Shown here in pieces: positions 1 to 7,694 of a stretch of DNA of 17,474 nt. The position numbers were made by a program, and so were the translations under genes. The notes beneath the pieces are model-generated. The model did not search any database. It worked only from the letters and a program-made list of their open reading frames with translations, and was not told the origin of the DNA. How positions within the stretch are numbered: position 1 is the first letter of the stretch; each line of letters starts with the position of its first letter. Source of the stretch: Spirochaetaceae bacterium (GTDB lineage Bacteria > Spirochaetota > Spirochaetia > Treponematales > Rectinemataceae); contig DMNL01000069.1 of the NCBI GenBank assembly GCA_003452735.1, positions 1-17,474 on the forward strand, read 5' to 3'.

Positions 1-234
1 ACTAAGGGACAAACAATCTATTCGCCAGACGAATTCTCTGGAGAAGTGGTAAAGGGCGTGTCTGTTCAGGAAGAAGACGAAGTTATGGTCATAACTTCAA
101 CAGGCAAAACAATAAAGCTCAATGTGTCTTCAGTACGCCAGATGGGTAAAGGTGCTCGTGGCGTAAGGATTGTCAATATAGAACCGCCTGATTTTGTCAT
201 AGGTATAGATAAGATCGTTCAAGAGCAAGAATAG
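1..234 (+). CDS. gyrA: DNA gyrase subunit A, C-terminal end (partial)
   Basis: The reading frame is open from the first base and ends at TAG, giving the last 77 residues of a protein whose start lies left of the window. The residues match the final blades of the GyrA C-terminal beta-propeller, which wraps DNA for negative supercoiling: a TKGQ-like blade start, then VMVITSTGKTIKLNVSSVRQMGKGARGVRIVNI, quoted here only as the region at residues 28-60, and a short end (KIVQEQE). The QMGKGARGVRI segment is the repeating strand pattern of GyrA/ParC propellers, and the match is closer to GyrA than ParC. There is no long acidic tail. In many spirochaetes gyrA sits beside dnaA/dnaN/recF, so this end probably points away from the origin. 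A GTG at 46 is in frame but is not a gene start. Confidence 0.88.
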   Translation, partial: TKGQTIYSPDEFSGEVVKGVSVQEEDEVMVITSTGKTIKLNVSSVRQMGKGARGVRIVNIEPPDFVIGIDKIVQEQE

Positions 235-309
235 AACAGCCATAAAAAGGAAACATTAGAAGAAAGTGAATCGAACTGTCGTTTTTAGCGCTATCCAGAA
301 TGTCTGTGT

Positions 310-325
310 TGTTTCACGTGAAACA
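310..325. promoter_or_regulatory. parS: parS centromere site (ParB binding)
   Basis: TGTTTCACGTGAAACA is a perfect 16-bp palindrome identical to the bacterial chromosomal parS consensus, and it extends to 18 bp (309-326). ParB/Spo0J binds such sites and, with ParA and SMC, organises and segregates origin-proximal DNA. It sits between the convergent ends of gyrA and the polyprenyl synthase gene. Most known parS sites cluster near oriC, which agrees with gyrA beside it. Confidence 0.92.
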
Positions 326-363
326 ATGTTGATAACGGCAAAGCTCTTGGATATGTACCTTTC

Positions 364-1530
364 TTAGCTGGAACGTTTGCCAGAATATTGCATAAAGCCT
401 TCCAATAGAGAAATAGTCTTTGTTTCTATCGAAGACAAAGCAGAAAGCTCATTAAGGGCGGTTTTCGCTTTTAGCAGATATGAATCGATTATCCTCTGAA
501 TATCTGCTTCTACTCCCTTAGCTATGACAATCTTGCGTATCCATTCGATATCCTTCAATTCTTGTTTTGGAGATGCAAATATAGAATCAAATCGCTCGCG
601 CTCTTTCTTTTCGAGCCTATTCACTAAGAGAATAATATATGGAGTCTTTTTGCCTTCCTTAAGGTCCGAACCAATAGGCTTCCCTGTCTCTTCCTCATTG
701 CCAAATAACCCAAGCCTGTCATCCTGGAGTTGAAAGACAATACCCATGGATTCTCCAAAAGCCTCAAGCAAAGAAAAGATCGATTTCTCCATTCGCTGAG
801 TTCCCTGAGATGTCGAGGCGTTGGCTATTGAAGCGTGAGACACCGAAGATTGTGAAATGATTGCACCAGCTATCAAAGGTAAAACAATCGTATAGCGAGC
901 GGTCTTGTGGCGATATACTTCTATTACTTCGTTGATATCTGGATAGCTATTACTGTATCCAAAACCCACATCTCGAATCTGTGCGAGAGTCACGAGAGCG
1001 AGTTCTCTTGCAAATAGAGAGGATATATTGAAATCGAGCTTAGATATCTCTTGCCAGCCAAGAAAGAAAAAAAGATCTCCGACACATATACCTTGAGCTT
1101 CGGCTATGGCAAAAGCTGAGGTTATATTGCAATTAGGGCGCCTTTCTTCTAATAGATTTTTTATCCGCAGGTGAAATGTTGGCTTTCCCCGGCGCATTTG
1201 GTCGTGGTCCATAATATCATCATGAACAAGCAGTCCTGCCTGAAATAGCTCTAAGCTAGCAGAAACTGATCTAACCTTATCGTCAATAAAATCAGTTATA
1301 GAAATGCCTTCCTCATGGAAAAGCCGAGATCCCACAAAAGCGAGCGTACCCCGCAACATCTTGCCAGAACATGCGAAATCTTGCATCTCATCAGATAGCC
1401 ATTTGCCCAATTCAGGTAGAGTGTCAAACAATTCCTTGTTTTCTAGAAAAATCCCCACGATTCTCTTTGAAATATGATCTTTGCTTTTTTGGGCAAAATC
1501 TTGAAAGAAAATTTCATCAGATGTTTGCAT
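364..1530 (-). CDS. polyprenyl diphosphate synthase (trans-isoprenyl transferase, GGPP-synthase-like)
   Basis: Head-to-tail isoprenyl diphosphate synthase that condenses IPP with an allylic diphosphate to make chains used for quinones or undecaprenyl-type lipids. The first Asp-rich motif is DDIMD at residues 104-108 followed by DQMRRGKPTFH; conserved KT at 209-210; the second Asp-rich motif is FQLQDDRLGLFG at 266-277, with GKPIGSDLKEGKKT at 283-296. The second motif ends in G rather than the third D (DDxxG), as in many long actinobacterial-type GGPP synthases, so this need not mean loss of function. At 388 aa it is longer than IspA-type enzymes (about 300 aa). Product chain length cannot be read from the sequence. 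The ATG has no Shine-Dalgarno but has a TATACT hexamer 7 nt upstream, so the mRNA may be leaderless. It lies downstream of the sigma-factor gene but beyond that gene's terminator. Confidence 0.85.
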   Translation of the reverse strand: MQTSDEIFFQDFAQKSKDHISKRIVGIFLENKELFDTLPELGKWLSDEMQDFACSGKMLRGTLAFVGSRLFHEEGISITDFIDDKVRSVSASLELFQAGLLVHDDIMDHDQMRRGKPTFHLRIKNLLEERRPNCNITSAFAIAEAQGICVGDLFFFLGWQEISKLDFNISSLFARELALVTLAQIRDVGFGYSNSYPDINEVIEVYRHKTARYTIVLPLIAGAIISQSSVSHASIANASTSQGTQRMEKSIFSLLEAFGESMGIVFQLQDDRLGLFGNEEETGKPIGSDLKEGKKTPYIILLVNRLEKKERERFDSIFASPKQELKDIEWIRKIVIAKGVEADIQRIIDSYLLKAKTALNELSALSSIETKTISLLEGFMQYSGKRSS

Positions 1531-1537
1531 GGAGAGC

Positions 1538-1543
1538 AGTATA
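1538..1543 (-). promoter_or_regulatory. putative -10 element of the polyprenyl synthase gene
   Basis: TATACT (5/6 match to TATAAT) lies 7 nt before the ATG at 1530. The region 17 bp further upstream is the T-run of the terminator (TTTTTT), a poor -35. Transcription would start at or next to the A of the ATG, which fits the lack of a Shine-Dalgarno. Based on position only. Confidence 0.4.
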
Positions 1544-1560
1544 GCGCTCTGTTATGCACT

Positions 1561-1591
1561 AAAAAAGCCCTAGCAATGATATGCCAGGGCT
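1561..1591 (-). terminator. Rho-independent terminator of the sigma-factor gene
   Basis: Read on the minus strand, AGCCCT (1591-1586) pairs with AGGGCT (1571-1566), with GCA/TGC continuing the stem after one mismatch and a 6-nt loop, followed by a run of Ts (1565-1561). It lies 27 bp after the stop of the sigma-factor gene and separates it from the polyprenyl synthase gene. Confidence 0.8.
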
Positions 1592-1617
1592 AAAAACATT
1601 AAATTACATCTCACAGT

Positions 1618-2496
1618 TTAAGCGACATAGTCTTGAAGCATTTCCATGGTTTCAGGAACAGCCACTTTCTTCAAGGCTGCCTTTTCAATCTGACGAATTC
1701 TTTCTTTTGTAAGATGCATGCGATCTCCGATTTCTTTGAGACTCATAGGACGCTTGCCATTAAGCCCAAAGCGATATTCTACGATCTCACGCTCTTTGGC
1801 AGTCAAGGTTGAAAGGACCTTGTTTATATCGTCGCGAAGGCTTGATTGAATCGCATTCTGCTCGGGGCTTTCATGCTTTTCATTTTCAATTAGCTCACCT
1901 ACAGTTGTAGAATTCCTTTCGTCATATACGGGAGCATCTAGCGAAATCAGCTCGCGTGAAATGGATATGATATCTTTTATATGTTCGGGTTCCATATTGA
2001 GAAACTTGGCTACTTCGCGTATCTCTCCCTCTTCAGAAATATCTCCTTCGAACAGCGCACGAGCCTTTTCGATCTGTACAAGTTCATTGGCTCTATTTAG
2101 AGGAAGTCGAATCATACGGCTTTTCTCGCAGATCGCTTTGAGAATTGCTTGGCGTATCCACCAAACTGCGTAAGATATAAAATGATAGCCTTTTGTAACA
2201 TCATAATGATCGATAGCGCTCAGAAGTCCTATGTTACCTTCCGCTATAAGATCTGCAAGAGGCAAGCCTTGGTTCTGGTACTTTTTAGCGACATTAACGA
2301 CAAATCTGAGATTGCTTTTCGCCAATATCTCTTTTGCCTTTTCGTCGCCTGCGGCTGCACGAGTCGCGTATTCATTTTCTTCTTCGCGAGAAAGAAGCGG
2401 AATTCTGTTTATCTCGCGGAGATACATGGACAACACATTCTCGTCGTCATAATTCGCACTAGAACGTGTTTCCTTCAGTTTCTTGTTTTGCGTCAT
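1618..2496 (-). CDS. sigma-70 family RNA polymerase sigma factor, group 2 (RpoS/RpoD-like)
   Basis: Primary-type sigma factor without region 1.1 or a non-conserved insert, 292 aa, so a group 2 (non-essential, stress or stationary type) factor is more likely than the main RpoD. Visible parts: region 1.2 (DENVLSMYLREINRIPLLSR, about residues 18-37); region 2 with the core-binding stretch NLRFVVNVAKKYQNQGLPL and DLIAEGNIGL, then the -10 recognition stretch SYAVWWIRQAI (about 110-120); region 3 (about 130-190); region 4 with LTAKEREIVEYRFGL and the -35 helix-turn-helix SLKEIGDRMHLTKERIRQIE near 252-271. The ATG at 2496 is chosen over a TTG one codon upstream because AAGGAG (2503-2508) is 6 nt before it. 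A perfect sigma-54 promoter ends about 25 bp upstream of the ATG and a terminator follows, so it looks monocistronic and sigma-54 dependent. Confidence 0.88.
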   Translation of the reverse strand: MTQNKKLKETRSSANYDDENVLSMYLREINRIPLLSREEENEYATRAAAGDEKAKEILAKSNLRFVVNVAKKYQNQGLPLADLIAEGNIGLLSAIDHYDVTKGYHFISYAVWWIRQAILKAICEKSRMIRLPLNRANELVQIEKARALFEGDISEEGEIREVAKFLNMEPEHIKDIISISRELISLDAPVYDERNSTTVGELIENEKHESPEQNAIQSSLRDDINKVLSTLTAKEREIVEYRFGLNGKRPMSLKEIGDRMHLTKERIRQIEKAALKKVAVPETMEMLQDYVA

Positions 2497-2520
2497 CAAG
2501 ATCTCCTTGCTAATTTAGGA

Positions 2521-2536
2521 AGCAAAAAGCGTGCCA
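2521..2536 (-). promoter_or_regulatory. sigma-54 (RpoN) -24/-12 promoter of the sigma-factor gene
   Basis: On the minus strand the sequence is TGGCACGCTTTTTGCT, an exact match to the sigma-54 consensus TGGCACG-N4-TTGCW, with the invariant GG (2535-2534) and GC (2523-2522) correctly spaced. With GC at -13/-12 the start would be near 2510, giving a leader of about 14 nt that begins just before AAGGAG (2508-2503) and the ATG at 2496. This placement strongly supports a working promoter. Sigma-54 promoters require an AAA+ activator; none is encoded in this window. Confidence 0.85.
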
Positions 2537-2556
2537 ATTCATTGACAAATCAGCAA

Positions 2557-2574
2557 TTCATTTAGATAAATGAA
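2557..2574. promoter_or_regulatory. 18-bp inverted repeat upstream of the sigma-54 promoter
   Basis: TTCATTTA-GA-TAAATGAA has perfect 8-bp arms around a 2-bp centre. It lies at about -47 to -64 relative to the predicted start at 2510, so it could bind the sigma-54 activator or another regulator. It shares TTCAT-N8-ATGAA with the palindrome at 3393-3410. Its AT-rich composition makes chance a real alternative. Confidence 0.45.
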
Positions 2575-2704
2575 ATTAGCATACGGCAAGACGTGCTGGC
2601 TTTTCTAAAAAAGGAGCTGTTTGCTAAAGAATATGGCGAATATGTATCGTTTTGATATACTAAACCTTAAAGCAATCGGTATTGTGTCAATTTGAAACAT
2701 TCGA

Positions 2705-3379
2705 TCACTTTAAGAGCTCGGAAATTCCCCGGATCCTCCCACAACACTGCATGAACGGCAAGCCAGATCCGCAGGAGCAAAGTTGGTTATAGGCTATATT
2801 TGATGGTATAATTTGGCGTTCTCTCTTTCTTTGTACGACAGAATATGGAGCGAAAGCGGGAAAATCAATCTTAAGTTTATTGAAAAGCAATAATTTTTCG
2901 CTACAATCGAGAGATTTAAACTCTTCGGTGCCTTTGATATTCTTCCAAGTATGTAACAGAAAAGCAAGCACCATCGAGTGCTCGGCCTCAGAGCCAAAAC
3001 GATAGCTTGGACGATTGAGCAAATAAAAAGAAAGCTGAATACTTAGAAAAGCATATAGATCATCTAGCTCTTTTGTTGGCTGTTTGATCATGCCATATTC
3101 ATTGACATGGCGTATATAGAATCTGCGAATATAGCCCTGTCTATGTATTTTTTGGGCATTTGCAAGGCTTTTTACTGCTAGATCGCGCTTATTCAGCTGC
3201 AGAAGAGCAATTGACAACCAGTAAAGCGCCCTTGAAAGTGTCTTTTCAGAGGAGGGCGGAGTGAGTTCGATCGACTTTCGAAATAATTCGAGAGCTTGTG
3301 CTGGCTTGTGTCTGGAAAGCTCGCGGAGGCCTCTTCTTAAATATAAATTAGCTTTTTCATTATCTGCCGATGTTCTCAC
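2705..3379 (-). CDS. TPR-like protein with C-terminal SEC-C zinc motif, function unknown
   Basis: 224 aa. The N-terminal half (residues 5-85) is helical and resembles tetratricopeptide repeats, with the first repeat at about 10-40 (NLYLRRGL, ALELFRKSIEL) and the second at about 47-78. The middle (100-185) is an unrecognised helical region. The C-terminus holds CSCGSGLPFMQCCGR (201-215), the C-x-C-x8-C-C zinc-binding signature of the SEC-C family also found at the end of SecA, where it contacts SecB and ribosomes. A role in protein-protein or chaperone contacts is possible but not shown. The start is a GTG without a visible Shine-Dalgarno; an in-frame stop lies two codons upstream, so no longer form exists. 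It begins 24 bp after glgX and probably depends on that operon. A perfect 18-bp palindrome spans the junction. Confidence 0.72.
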   Translation of the reverse strand: MRTSADNEKANLYLRRGLRELSRHKPAQALELFRKSIELTPPSSEKTLSRALYWLSIALLQLNKRDLAVKSLANAQKIHRQGYIRRFYIRHVNEYGMIKQPTKELDDLYAFLSIQLSFYLLNRPSYRFGSEAEHSMVLAFLLHTWKNIKGTEEFKSLDCSEKLLLFNKLKIDFPAFAPYSVVQRKRERQIIPSNIAYNQLCSCGSGLPFMQCCGRIRGISELLK

Positions 3380-3392
3380 GTGTTATAAGATA

Positions 3393-3410
3393 TTCATGAA
3401 ATTTCATGAA
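3393..3410. promoter_or_regulatory. perfect 18-bp palindrome at the glgX / SEC-C gene junction
   Basis: TTCATGAAATTTCATGAA is identical to its reverse complement and consists of two TTCATGAA palindromes 10 bp apart, i.e. one helical turn. It covers the last codons and stop of glgX and ends 14 bp upstream of the SEC-C gene start. No T-run follows, so it is not an intrinsic terminator. A protein-binding site or mRNA processing signal is possible. Confidence 0.45.
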
Positions 3411-5677
3411 GGCAAGCTCTGATTCTCGTCAAGTTCGCATATCGAAATCAGCAAAATAAAAGATCTTGGTGACATGAGATACTTCTGTTGGTCTGATAGG
3501 ACAGGTTGGTCTTTCTCTTCAATTTCATGTGGTGGAGGGAAAGAGGTATCTATTACTCTTTTCCAGATGTCCTGTTCATTATCATGAGGGAGGCAAATCT
3601 GAACAGCTTCAGGAGATGCATTGAAGGCTAGAAGATAAGAGCAAGGAAAATCTCCCGATGAGATACGCTCGTTTATACGCGCAACAAGCACTTTGCCCAT
3701 CTTGTTCCACTGTGGAGGTAGGCCGTTTTGATCATACCAGATGATATCGGGGAGAGTTCCTATATCTGATATGTCGTTTGGTTTGTATTTATTTATTTTG
3801 GATTGCCCGGAAGCGCCGATAGTGCCAATACTGCGTTTTCCCACACCTCTAAAAAAGTCCTCTCTTCTGAATGCATTGTGGCTCTTGCGAAAAGCAATGA
3901 GACACTTAACGAAACGATAAATGTCTTTATGCTTTTTTAGTAGGCTCCAGTCGTACCAAGTGAGTTCGTTGTCATGGCAGTAGGCATTGTTATTGCCATT
4001 TTGCGTTCGACGAAATTCGTCGCCACCGAGGAGCATGGGCGTGCCTATTGAAAGCAAGAGCGTTGCAAAGAAATTTTTTACCTGTCGATTTCGAGTTTCT
4101 TCGATAAAAGGAGCGTTTGAAGGGCCTTCTGTGCCATAGTTTGAGGAATAATTCTCCGCAATCCCGTCGCAGTTGTTTTCTCCATTCGCCTCATTATGCT
4201 TGCGGCTATAGGATACGAGATCATTCATTGTAAAGCCATCGTGCGAGGTGACAAAGTTTATAGAATGAAATGGTCGTTTTCCATTCTTGAGGTAAAGGTC
4301 GCTCGATCCAGTAATCCTTGTTGCTAGGAGCGGAGTAAACCCTTCATCTCCTCTCCAAAATCGTCTCACATCATCGCGATATCGGTCATTCCACTCTGCC
4401 CATCGTCCACCAGGGAAAGCCCCGACTTGGTAAGCACCGCCAGCATCCCAGGCTTCGGCAATGATCTTCGTATCTCGCAGTATCGGGTCTTCCGCTATAG
4501 ATTCTATTACTGGCGGATTGGCTAGCAGATTCCCTTGTGAATCCCGTCCCAAAATCGAACCGAGATCGAATCGGAACCCATCTACATGCATGGTAACTAC
4601 CCAATAATGGAGGCAATCCATAATAAAGGTACGTAGAACGGGATGATTGCAATTGAGGGTGTTTCCGCAACCCGAGTAATTGCGATAATAGCGCTTGTCC
4701 TCTGCCAACATGTAATAAATAGAATTATCTAGTCCACGGAAACTCAAAGTTGGACCTAGCTCATTGCCTTCGGCGGTATGATTGAAAACTACATCTAGGA
4801 TGACTTCGATGCCAGCCTTGTGGAGCTCTCTTACCATGTACTTGAATTCTTTGACAGGATAGGAGGGGCAATAGCTGTCGTGGTCCACACCTTCATCGAA
4901 GACGTAAGAACTCTCTGGAGCAAAGAAAGCGATTGGAGAATACCCCCAATAGTTCGAAAGCTTCTCGCCCGTGATGGGGTTTCGCCTAAAGCGCTCGGAA
5001 GAGTCGAATTCCTGTACTGGAAGCAGTTCTAGGCTTGTAATGCCAAGACTCTTGAAATATGGGATCATCTCGACTACTCCGCGATAAGTCCCATGATGTT
5101 TTACTTTTGCTGTAACAGACTTTGTCAATCCTCGTACATGAGTCTCGTATATGATGCAATCTTTAAGCGGATAGTTTAAGGGGGTGTCATTTTCCCAATT
5201 GTATTCATCTTCTACAACAACGCACTTTGGCATAAAACCATCGTTTGGAGTAGTCGAAATAGAGAGGTCTTTCTCTGGTGAATTTTCATCGTAGGCAAGA
5301 GCGGAGCAGAGTTCCAGAGAACCATCGGTAATTGCTTTAGCATAAGGGTCTATAAGGACCTTATATGGATTGAAGCGATGGCCTTCCTGTGGAGCAAATG
5401 GGCCTTCTGCACGCCATAGATACAGAACCTCCGACTTAAGCCCAGGAATAAAGCAGTGCCAGACATCACCTGTACGATTTCTTATTGGGTCTAGATGTAG
5501 AGAAGCTACAGGGACATCGTCGTGGGGTTTTTCATATATGCAGAGTATCATGCCCGTGGCATTTCTTGAAAATATCGAAAAGTATACTCCCTCTGCCTTG
5601 GGAATAGCACCTAAGAGCCCCGGATTTCCAGGCATCAGAGATATTTTTCGAGGGAGGGATCCCGAAATATAGTTCAT
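3404..5677 (-). CDS. glgX: glycogen debranching enzyme GlgX (isoamylase-type, GH13)
   Basis: Hydrolyses alpha-1,6 branch points of glycogen limit dextrin in the cytoplasm. Order of parts: N-terminal CBM48-like domain (about 20-115, with GVYFSIFSRNAT and a WHCFIPGL stretch); GH13 barrel (about 150-620); C-terminal beta domain to 757. Catalytic motifs: DVVFNH (295-300), GFRFDLG with nucleophile D371, IAEAWD with acid/base E408, and TSHDGF with D480. The FVTSHDGFTMNDLVSY and WNDRYRDDVRRFWRG stretches are typical of GlgX/isoamylase. At 757 aa it is somewhat longer than E. coli GlgX (about 657 aa). Its ATG overlaps the fabF TGA by 4 bp (ATGA), has no Shine-Dalgarno, and is probably translated by coupling. 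Finding it in a fatty acid synthesis operon is unusual. Confidence 0.92.
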   Translation of the reverse strand: MNYISGSLPRKISLMPGNPGLLGAIPKAEGVYFSIFSRNATGMILCIYEKPHDDVPVASLHLDPIRNRTGDVWHCFIPGLKSEVLYLWRAEGPFAPQEGHRFNPYKVLIDPYAKAITDGSLELCSALAYDENSPEKDLSISTTPNDGFMPKCVVVEDEYNWENDTPLNYPLKDCIIYETHVRGLTKSVTAKVKHHGTYRGVVEMIPYFKSLGITSLELLPVQEFDSSERFRRNPITGEKLSNYWGYSPIAFFAPESSYVFDEGVDHDSYCPSYPVKEFKYMVRELHKAGIEVILDVVFNHTAEGNELGPTLSFRGLDNSIYYMLAEDKRYYRNYSGCGNTLNCNHPVLRTFIMDCLHYWVVTMHVDGFRFDLGSILGRDSQGNLLANPPVIESIAEDPILRDTKIIAEAWDAGGAYQVGAFPGGRWAEWNDRYRDDVRRFWRGDEGFTPLLATRITGSSDLYLKNGKRPFHSINFVTSHDGFTMNDLVSYSRKHNEANGENNCDGIAENYSSNYGTEGPSNAPFIEETRNRQVKNFFATLLLSIGTPMLLGGDEFRRTQNGNNNAYCHDNELTWYDWSLLKKHKDIYRFVKCLIAFRKSHNAFRREDFFRGVGKRSIGTIGASGQSKINKYKPNDISDIGTLPDIIWYDQNGLPPQWNKMGKVLVARINERISSGDFPCSYLLAFNASPEAVQICLPHDNEQDIWKRVIDTSFPPPHEIEEKDQPVLSDQQKYLMSPRSFILLISICELDENQSLPS

Positions 5678-6912
5678 GGTTTTGTTATAACAAGCACTGC
5701 ATTTTGTCCACCAAAACCCATCGAATTCTTGACAAAGGCTCTAACAGGCATGTTTATTCCTTTGTTAGGCACATAGTCGAGGTCGCACTCGGGGTCTGGA
5801 TTATCGAGATTTATTGTGGAATGCACATAATTCTCATTCATACCAAGAATAGCTGCAATGGTCTCTATTGCACCAGCAGCGCCAATGCAGTGCCCTATCA
5901 TGGATTTTAGGCTGGAAATCTTTAGCTTATAGGCATGGTCACCGAATGCATTCTTTATGGCTTTTGTCTCAATGGGATCGTTAAGAGGCGTGGAGGTTCC
6001 ATGAGCGCTAACATAATCAATATCCTCGGGCTTCAGCTGTGCGTCGTTGAGCGCAATTCCGATTGCCTTTGAAACCCAAAGACCTTCAGGGTCTGGAGCT
6101 GTAAGATGATGGGCATCACAGGTAGAGCCGAAGCCCGCTATCTCAGCATATATTTTTGCTCCGCGAGCTTTGGCATGCTCGTATTCTTCGAGCACGAGAA
6201 TTCCGGCGCCTTCGGACATTACAAAGCCATCGCGATCTCTATCGAATGGCCGCGATGCTTTATCTGGTTCGTCGTTTCGGATCGAAAGAGCTTGAATATT
6301 TATAAAGCTAGCCATACACATACGAGCTATGCTAGCTTCCGATCCTCCTGTAAACATAATATCTGCATGGCCATCTCTGATTAGATGCATCGCCTGCCCG
6401 ATTGCGTCTGTTGCTGCAGCACAGGCTGTGACCACGGTCATATTGGGCCCATGTACTCCTAAGGATAGAGCTATCTGTGCGGCACCAAAGTTTGCAAGAC
6501 CCTTTGCGACAGTCATTGGAGGGACCCTGTTGGGCCCTTTTTCCGTGAGACGTATGACAGATTCTTCTATGGTGTTGGTGCCGCCTTGGCCCGTTCCTAG
6601 ACAGACGCCCGTTCTTATTGGATCCAACGATTCTTTTGGAAGATTGGAAGACTCCAATGCTTCGAGAGCTGCATAGACGGCAAATTGAGCGAATCGGTCC
6701 ATTTTTTTTGCATCTTTTGGGTCTATTTTTTTTGAAGGATCGAAATTTTTGACCTCGCCCGCTATCTTAACCGCCAGATCCGATGAGTCGATCAGTGTAA
6801 TCGGCCCTACGCCAGATCTATTCGCTTTGACATTCTGCCAAAATGTAGGTACATCATTTCCCAGCGGGCTAACCAGGCCAAGGCCTGTAATAACCACTTT
6901 TCTTTTACTCAT
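5674..6912 (-). CDS. fabF: beta-ketoacyl-ACP synthase II
   Basis: Elongating condensing enzyme of type II fatty acid synthesis: joins malonyl-ACP to acyl-ACP. 412 aa, the usual FabF length. Conserved start (RKVVITGLGLVSPLGND, residues 4-20). Catalytic Cys164 in TACAAATDAIGQA, His304 in AHGTSTPLNDPIE, Lys336 in SSLKSMIGH and His341 in GHCIGAAGAIE; C-terminal NSMGFGGQNA gating loop (396-405). The Cys-His-His triad marks it as FabF/FabB rather than FabH, and the length and motifs favour FabF. The ATG lies only 2 bp after the fabG stop, so translation is probably coupled. The gene acpP, which often sits between fabG and fabF, is absent here. Confidence 0.95.
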   Translation of the reverse strand: MSKRKVVITGLGLVSPLGNDVPTFWQNVKANRSGVGPITLIDSSDLAVKIAGEVKNFDPSKKIDPKDAKKMDRFAQFAVYAALEALESSNLPKESLDPIRTGVCLGTGQGGTNTIEESVIRLTEKGPNRVPPMTVAKGLANFGAAQIALSLGVHGPNMTVVTACAAATDAIGQAMHLIRDGHADIMFTGGSEASIARMCMASFINIQALSIRNDEPDKASRPFDRDRDGFVMSEGAGILVLEEYEHAKARGAKIYAEIAGFGSTCDAHHLTAPDPEGLWVSKAIGIALNDAQLKPEDIDYVSAHGTSTPLNDPIETKAIKNAFGDHAYKLKISSLKSMIGHCIGAAGAIETIAAILGMNENYVHSTINLDNPDPECDLDYVPNKGINMPVRAFVKNSMGFGGQNAVLVITKP

Positions 6913-6914
6913 AA

Positions 6915-7625
6915 TTACATCCCCATGCCACCATCGACATTTAACACAACTCCTGTAATATACGCTGCGTAGCTGCTACAGAGAAAGAGGGCAGCCTCTG
7001 CGATATCCCCGGGAGTGCCGGGTCGGCCGAGAGGAATGGAAGATTTTAAATTTTCTTTGGCCGTATCTGGCAGCACCTGAGTCATGGATGTCTCCACGTA
7101 GCCGGGCGCAATTGCATTTACGCGTATATTGCGAGATCCAAGCTCTTTGGCAAGGCTCTTAGTAAATCCTATTAGGCCGGCTTTAGAGGCGGCATAGTTG
7201 GCTTGGCCTCCATTACCATGGAGGCCTACTACGCTCGACATGTTGAGGATACAGCCTGAGCGCTGTTTTAGCATGATACGCGAAACTGCTCGGCTAAGAA
7301 AAAAAGCGCTTCGAAGATTGGAATTCAATACAGCTTCCCAGTCTTCGGTTTTCATCCTCATAAGGAGGCCGTCTCTTGTTATGCCAGCATTGTTTACCAA
7401 TATATCGATGCGATTTTCTTTTTTGAGGATTTGATCGATAGCGGATTCCACAGATAATTCATCAGTGACATCGCATGAAATCCATTCTATATCCGCTTCT
7501 GCTTTTGTGCGCGACAATCCATAGACTATGGCGCCTTCTTGCTTGAATCGAGTGGCTATGGCAAGGCCTATGCCTCGAGAAGCACCTGTTACGATACAAA
7601 TTTGGCCCGATAGAACGCCCTCCAT
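6915..7625 (-). CDS. fabG: 3-oxoacyl-ACP reductase
   Basis: NADPH-dependent reduction of 3-ketoacyl-ACP to 3-hydroxyacyl-ACP. Short-chain dehydrogenase of 236 aa with the full motif set: TGASRGIG (13-20), D52 in CDVTD, NNAG (78-81), catalytic Ser131 in NMSSVVG, Tyr144 and Lys148 in NYAASKAG, PGYVETSM (174-181) and the DGGMGM end typical of FabG. The ATG at 7625 is preceded by AAGGAG (7634-7639) at 8 nt. It lies 69 bp after fabD and 2 bp before fabF. SDR enzymes have many uses, but the neighbours settle the assignment. Confidence 0.94.
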   Translation of the reverse strand: MEGVLSGQICIVTGASRGIGLAIATRFKQEGAIVYGLSRTKAEADIEWISCDVTDELSVESAIDQILKKENRIDILVNNAGITRDGLLMRMKTEDWEAVLNSNLRSAFFLSRAVSRIMLKQRSGCILNMSSVVGLHGNGGQANYAASKAGLIGFTKSLAKELGSRNIRVNAIAPGYVETSMTQVLPDTAKENLKSSIPLGRPGTPGDIAEAALFLCSSYAAYITGVVLNVDGGMGM

Positions 7626-7694
7626 AATATTTGCTCCTTATGCTTTACTAGAGTTTCGAGATTACAAAAGTATCGAAATAAGAGACTCGATACT

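Noticed and set aside
268..283. Small T-run (gtcgttttt) after gyrA as a terminator
   Set aside because: No stem precedes it.
266..367. A 33-codon plus-strand ORF (GTG start) crossing parS after gyrA
   Set aside because: No recognisable protein, weak start, and its sequence is partly dictated by the parS palindrome; it also runs into the end of the polyprenyl synthase gene.
1572..1587. A sigma-54-like TGGCAT-N4-TTGCT on the minus strand
   Set aside because: The GG to GC distance is one base short of the strict sigma-54 spacing, and the sequence is fully explained as the stem and loop of the terminator at 1561-1591.
2149..2565. A 138-codon plus-strand ORF across the sigma gene and its promoter
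   Set aside because: Antisense to a clear sigma factor; composition is typical of a shadow frame.
2685..2690. TTGACA on the minus strand upstream of the sigma gene as a sigma-70 -35
   Set aside because: No acceptable -10 hexamer at 16-18 bp; TATATC lies 25 bp away. The sigma-54 promoter explains the gene better, though a second promoter is not excluded.
6329..6676. A 115-codon plus-strand ORF inside fabF
   Set aside because: Antisense shadow of a complete fabF with all catalytic motifs; no Shine-Dalgarno and no recognisable product.
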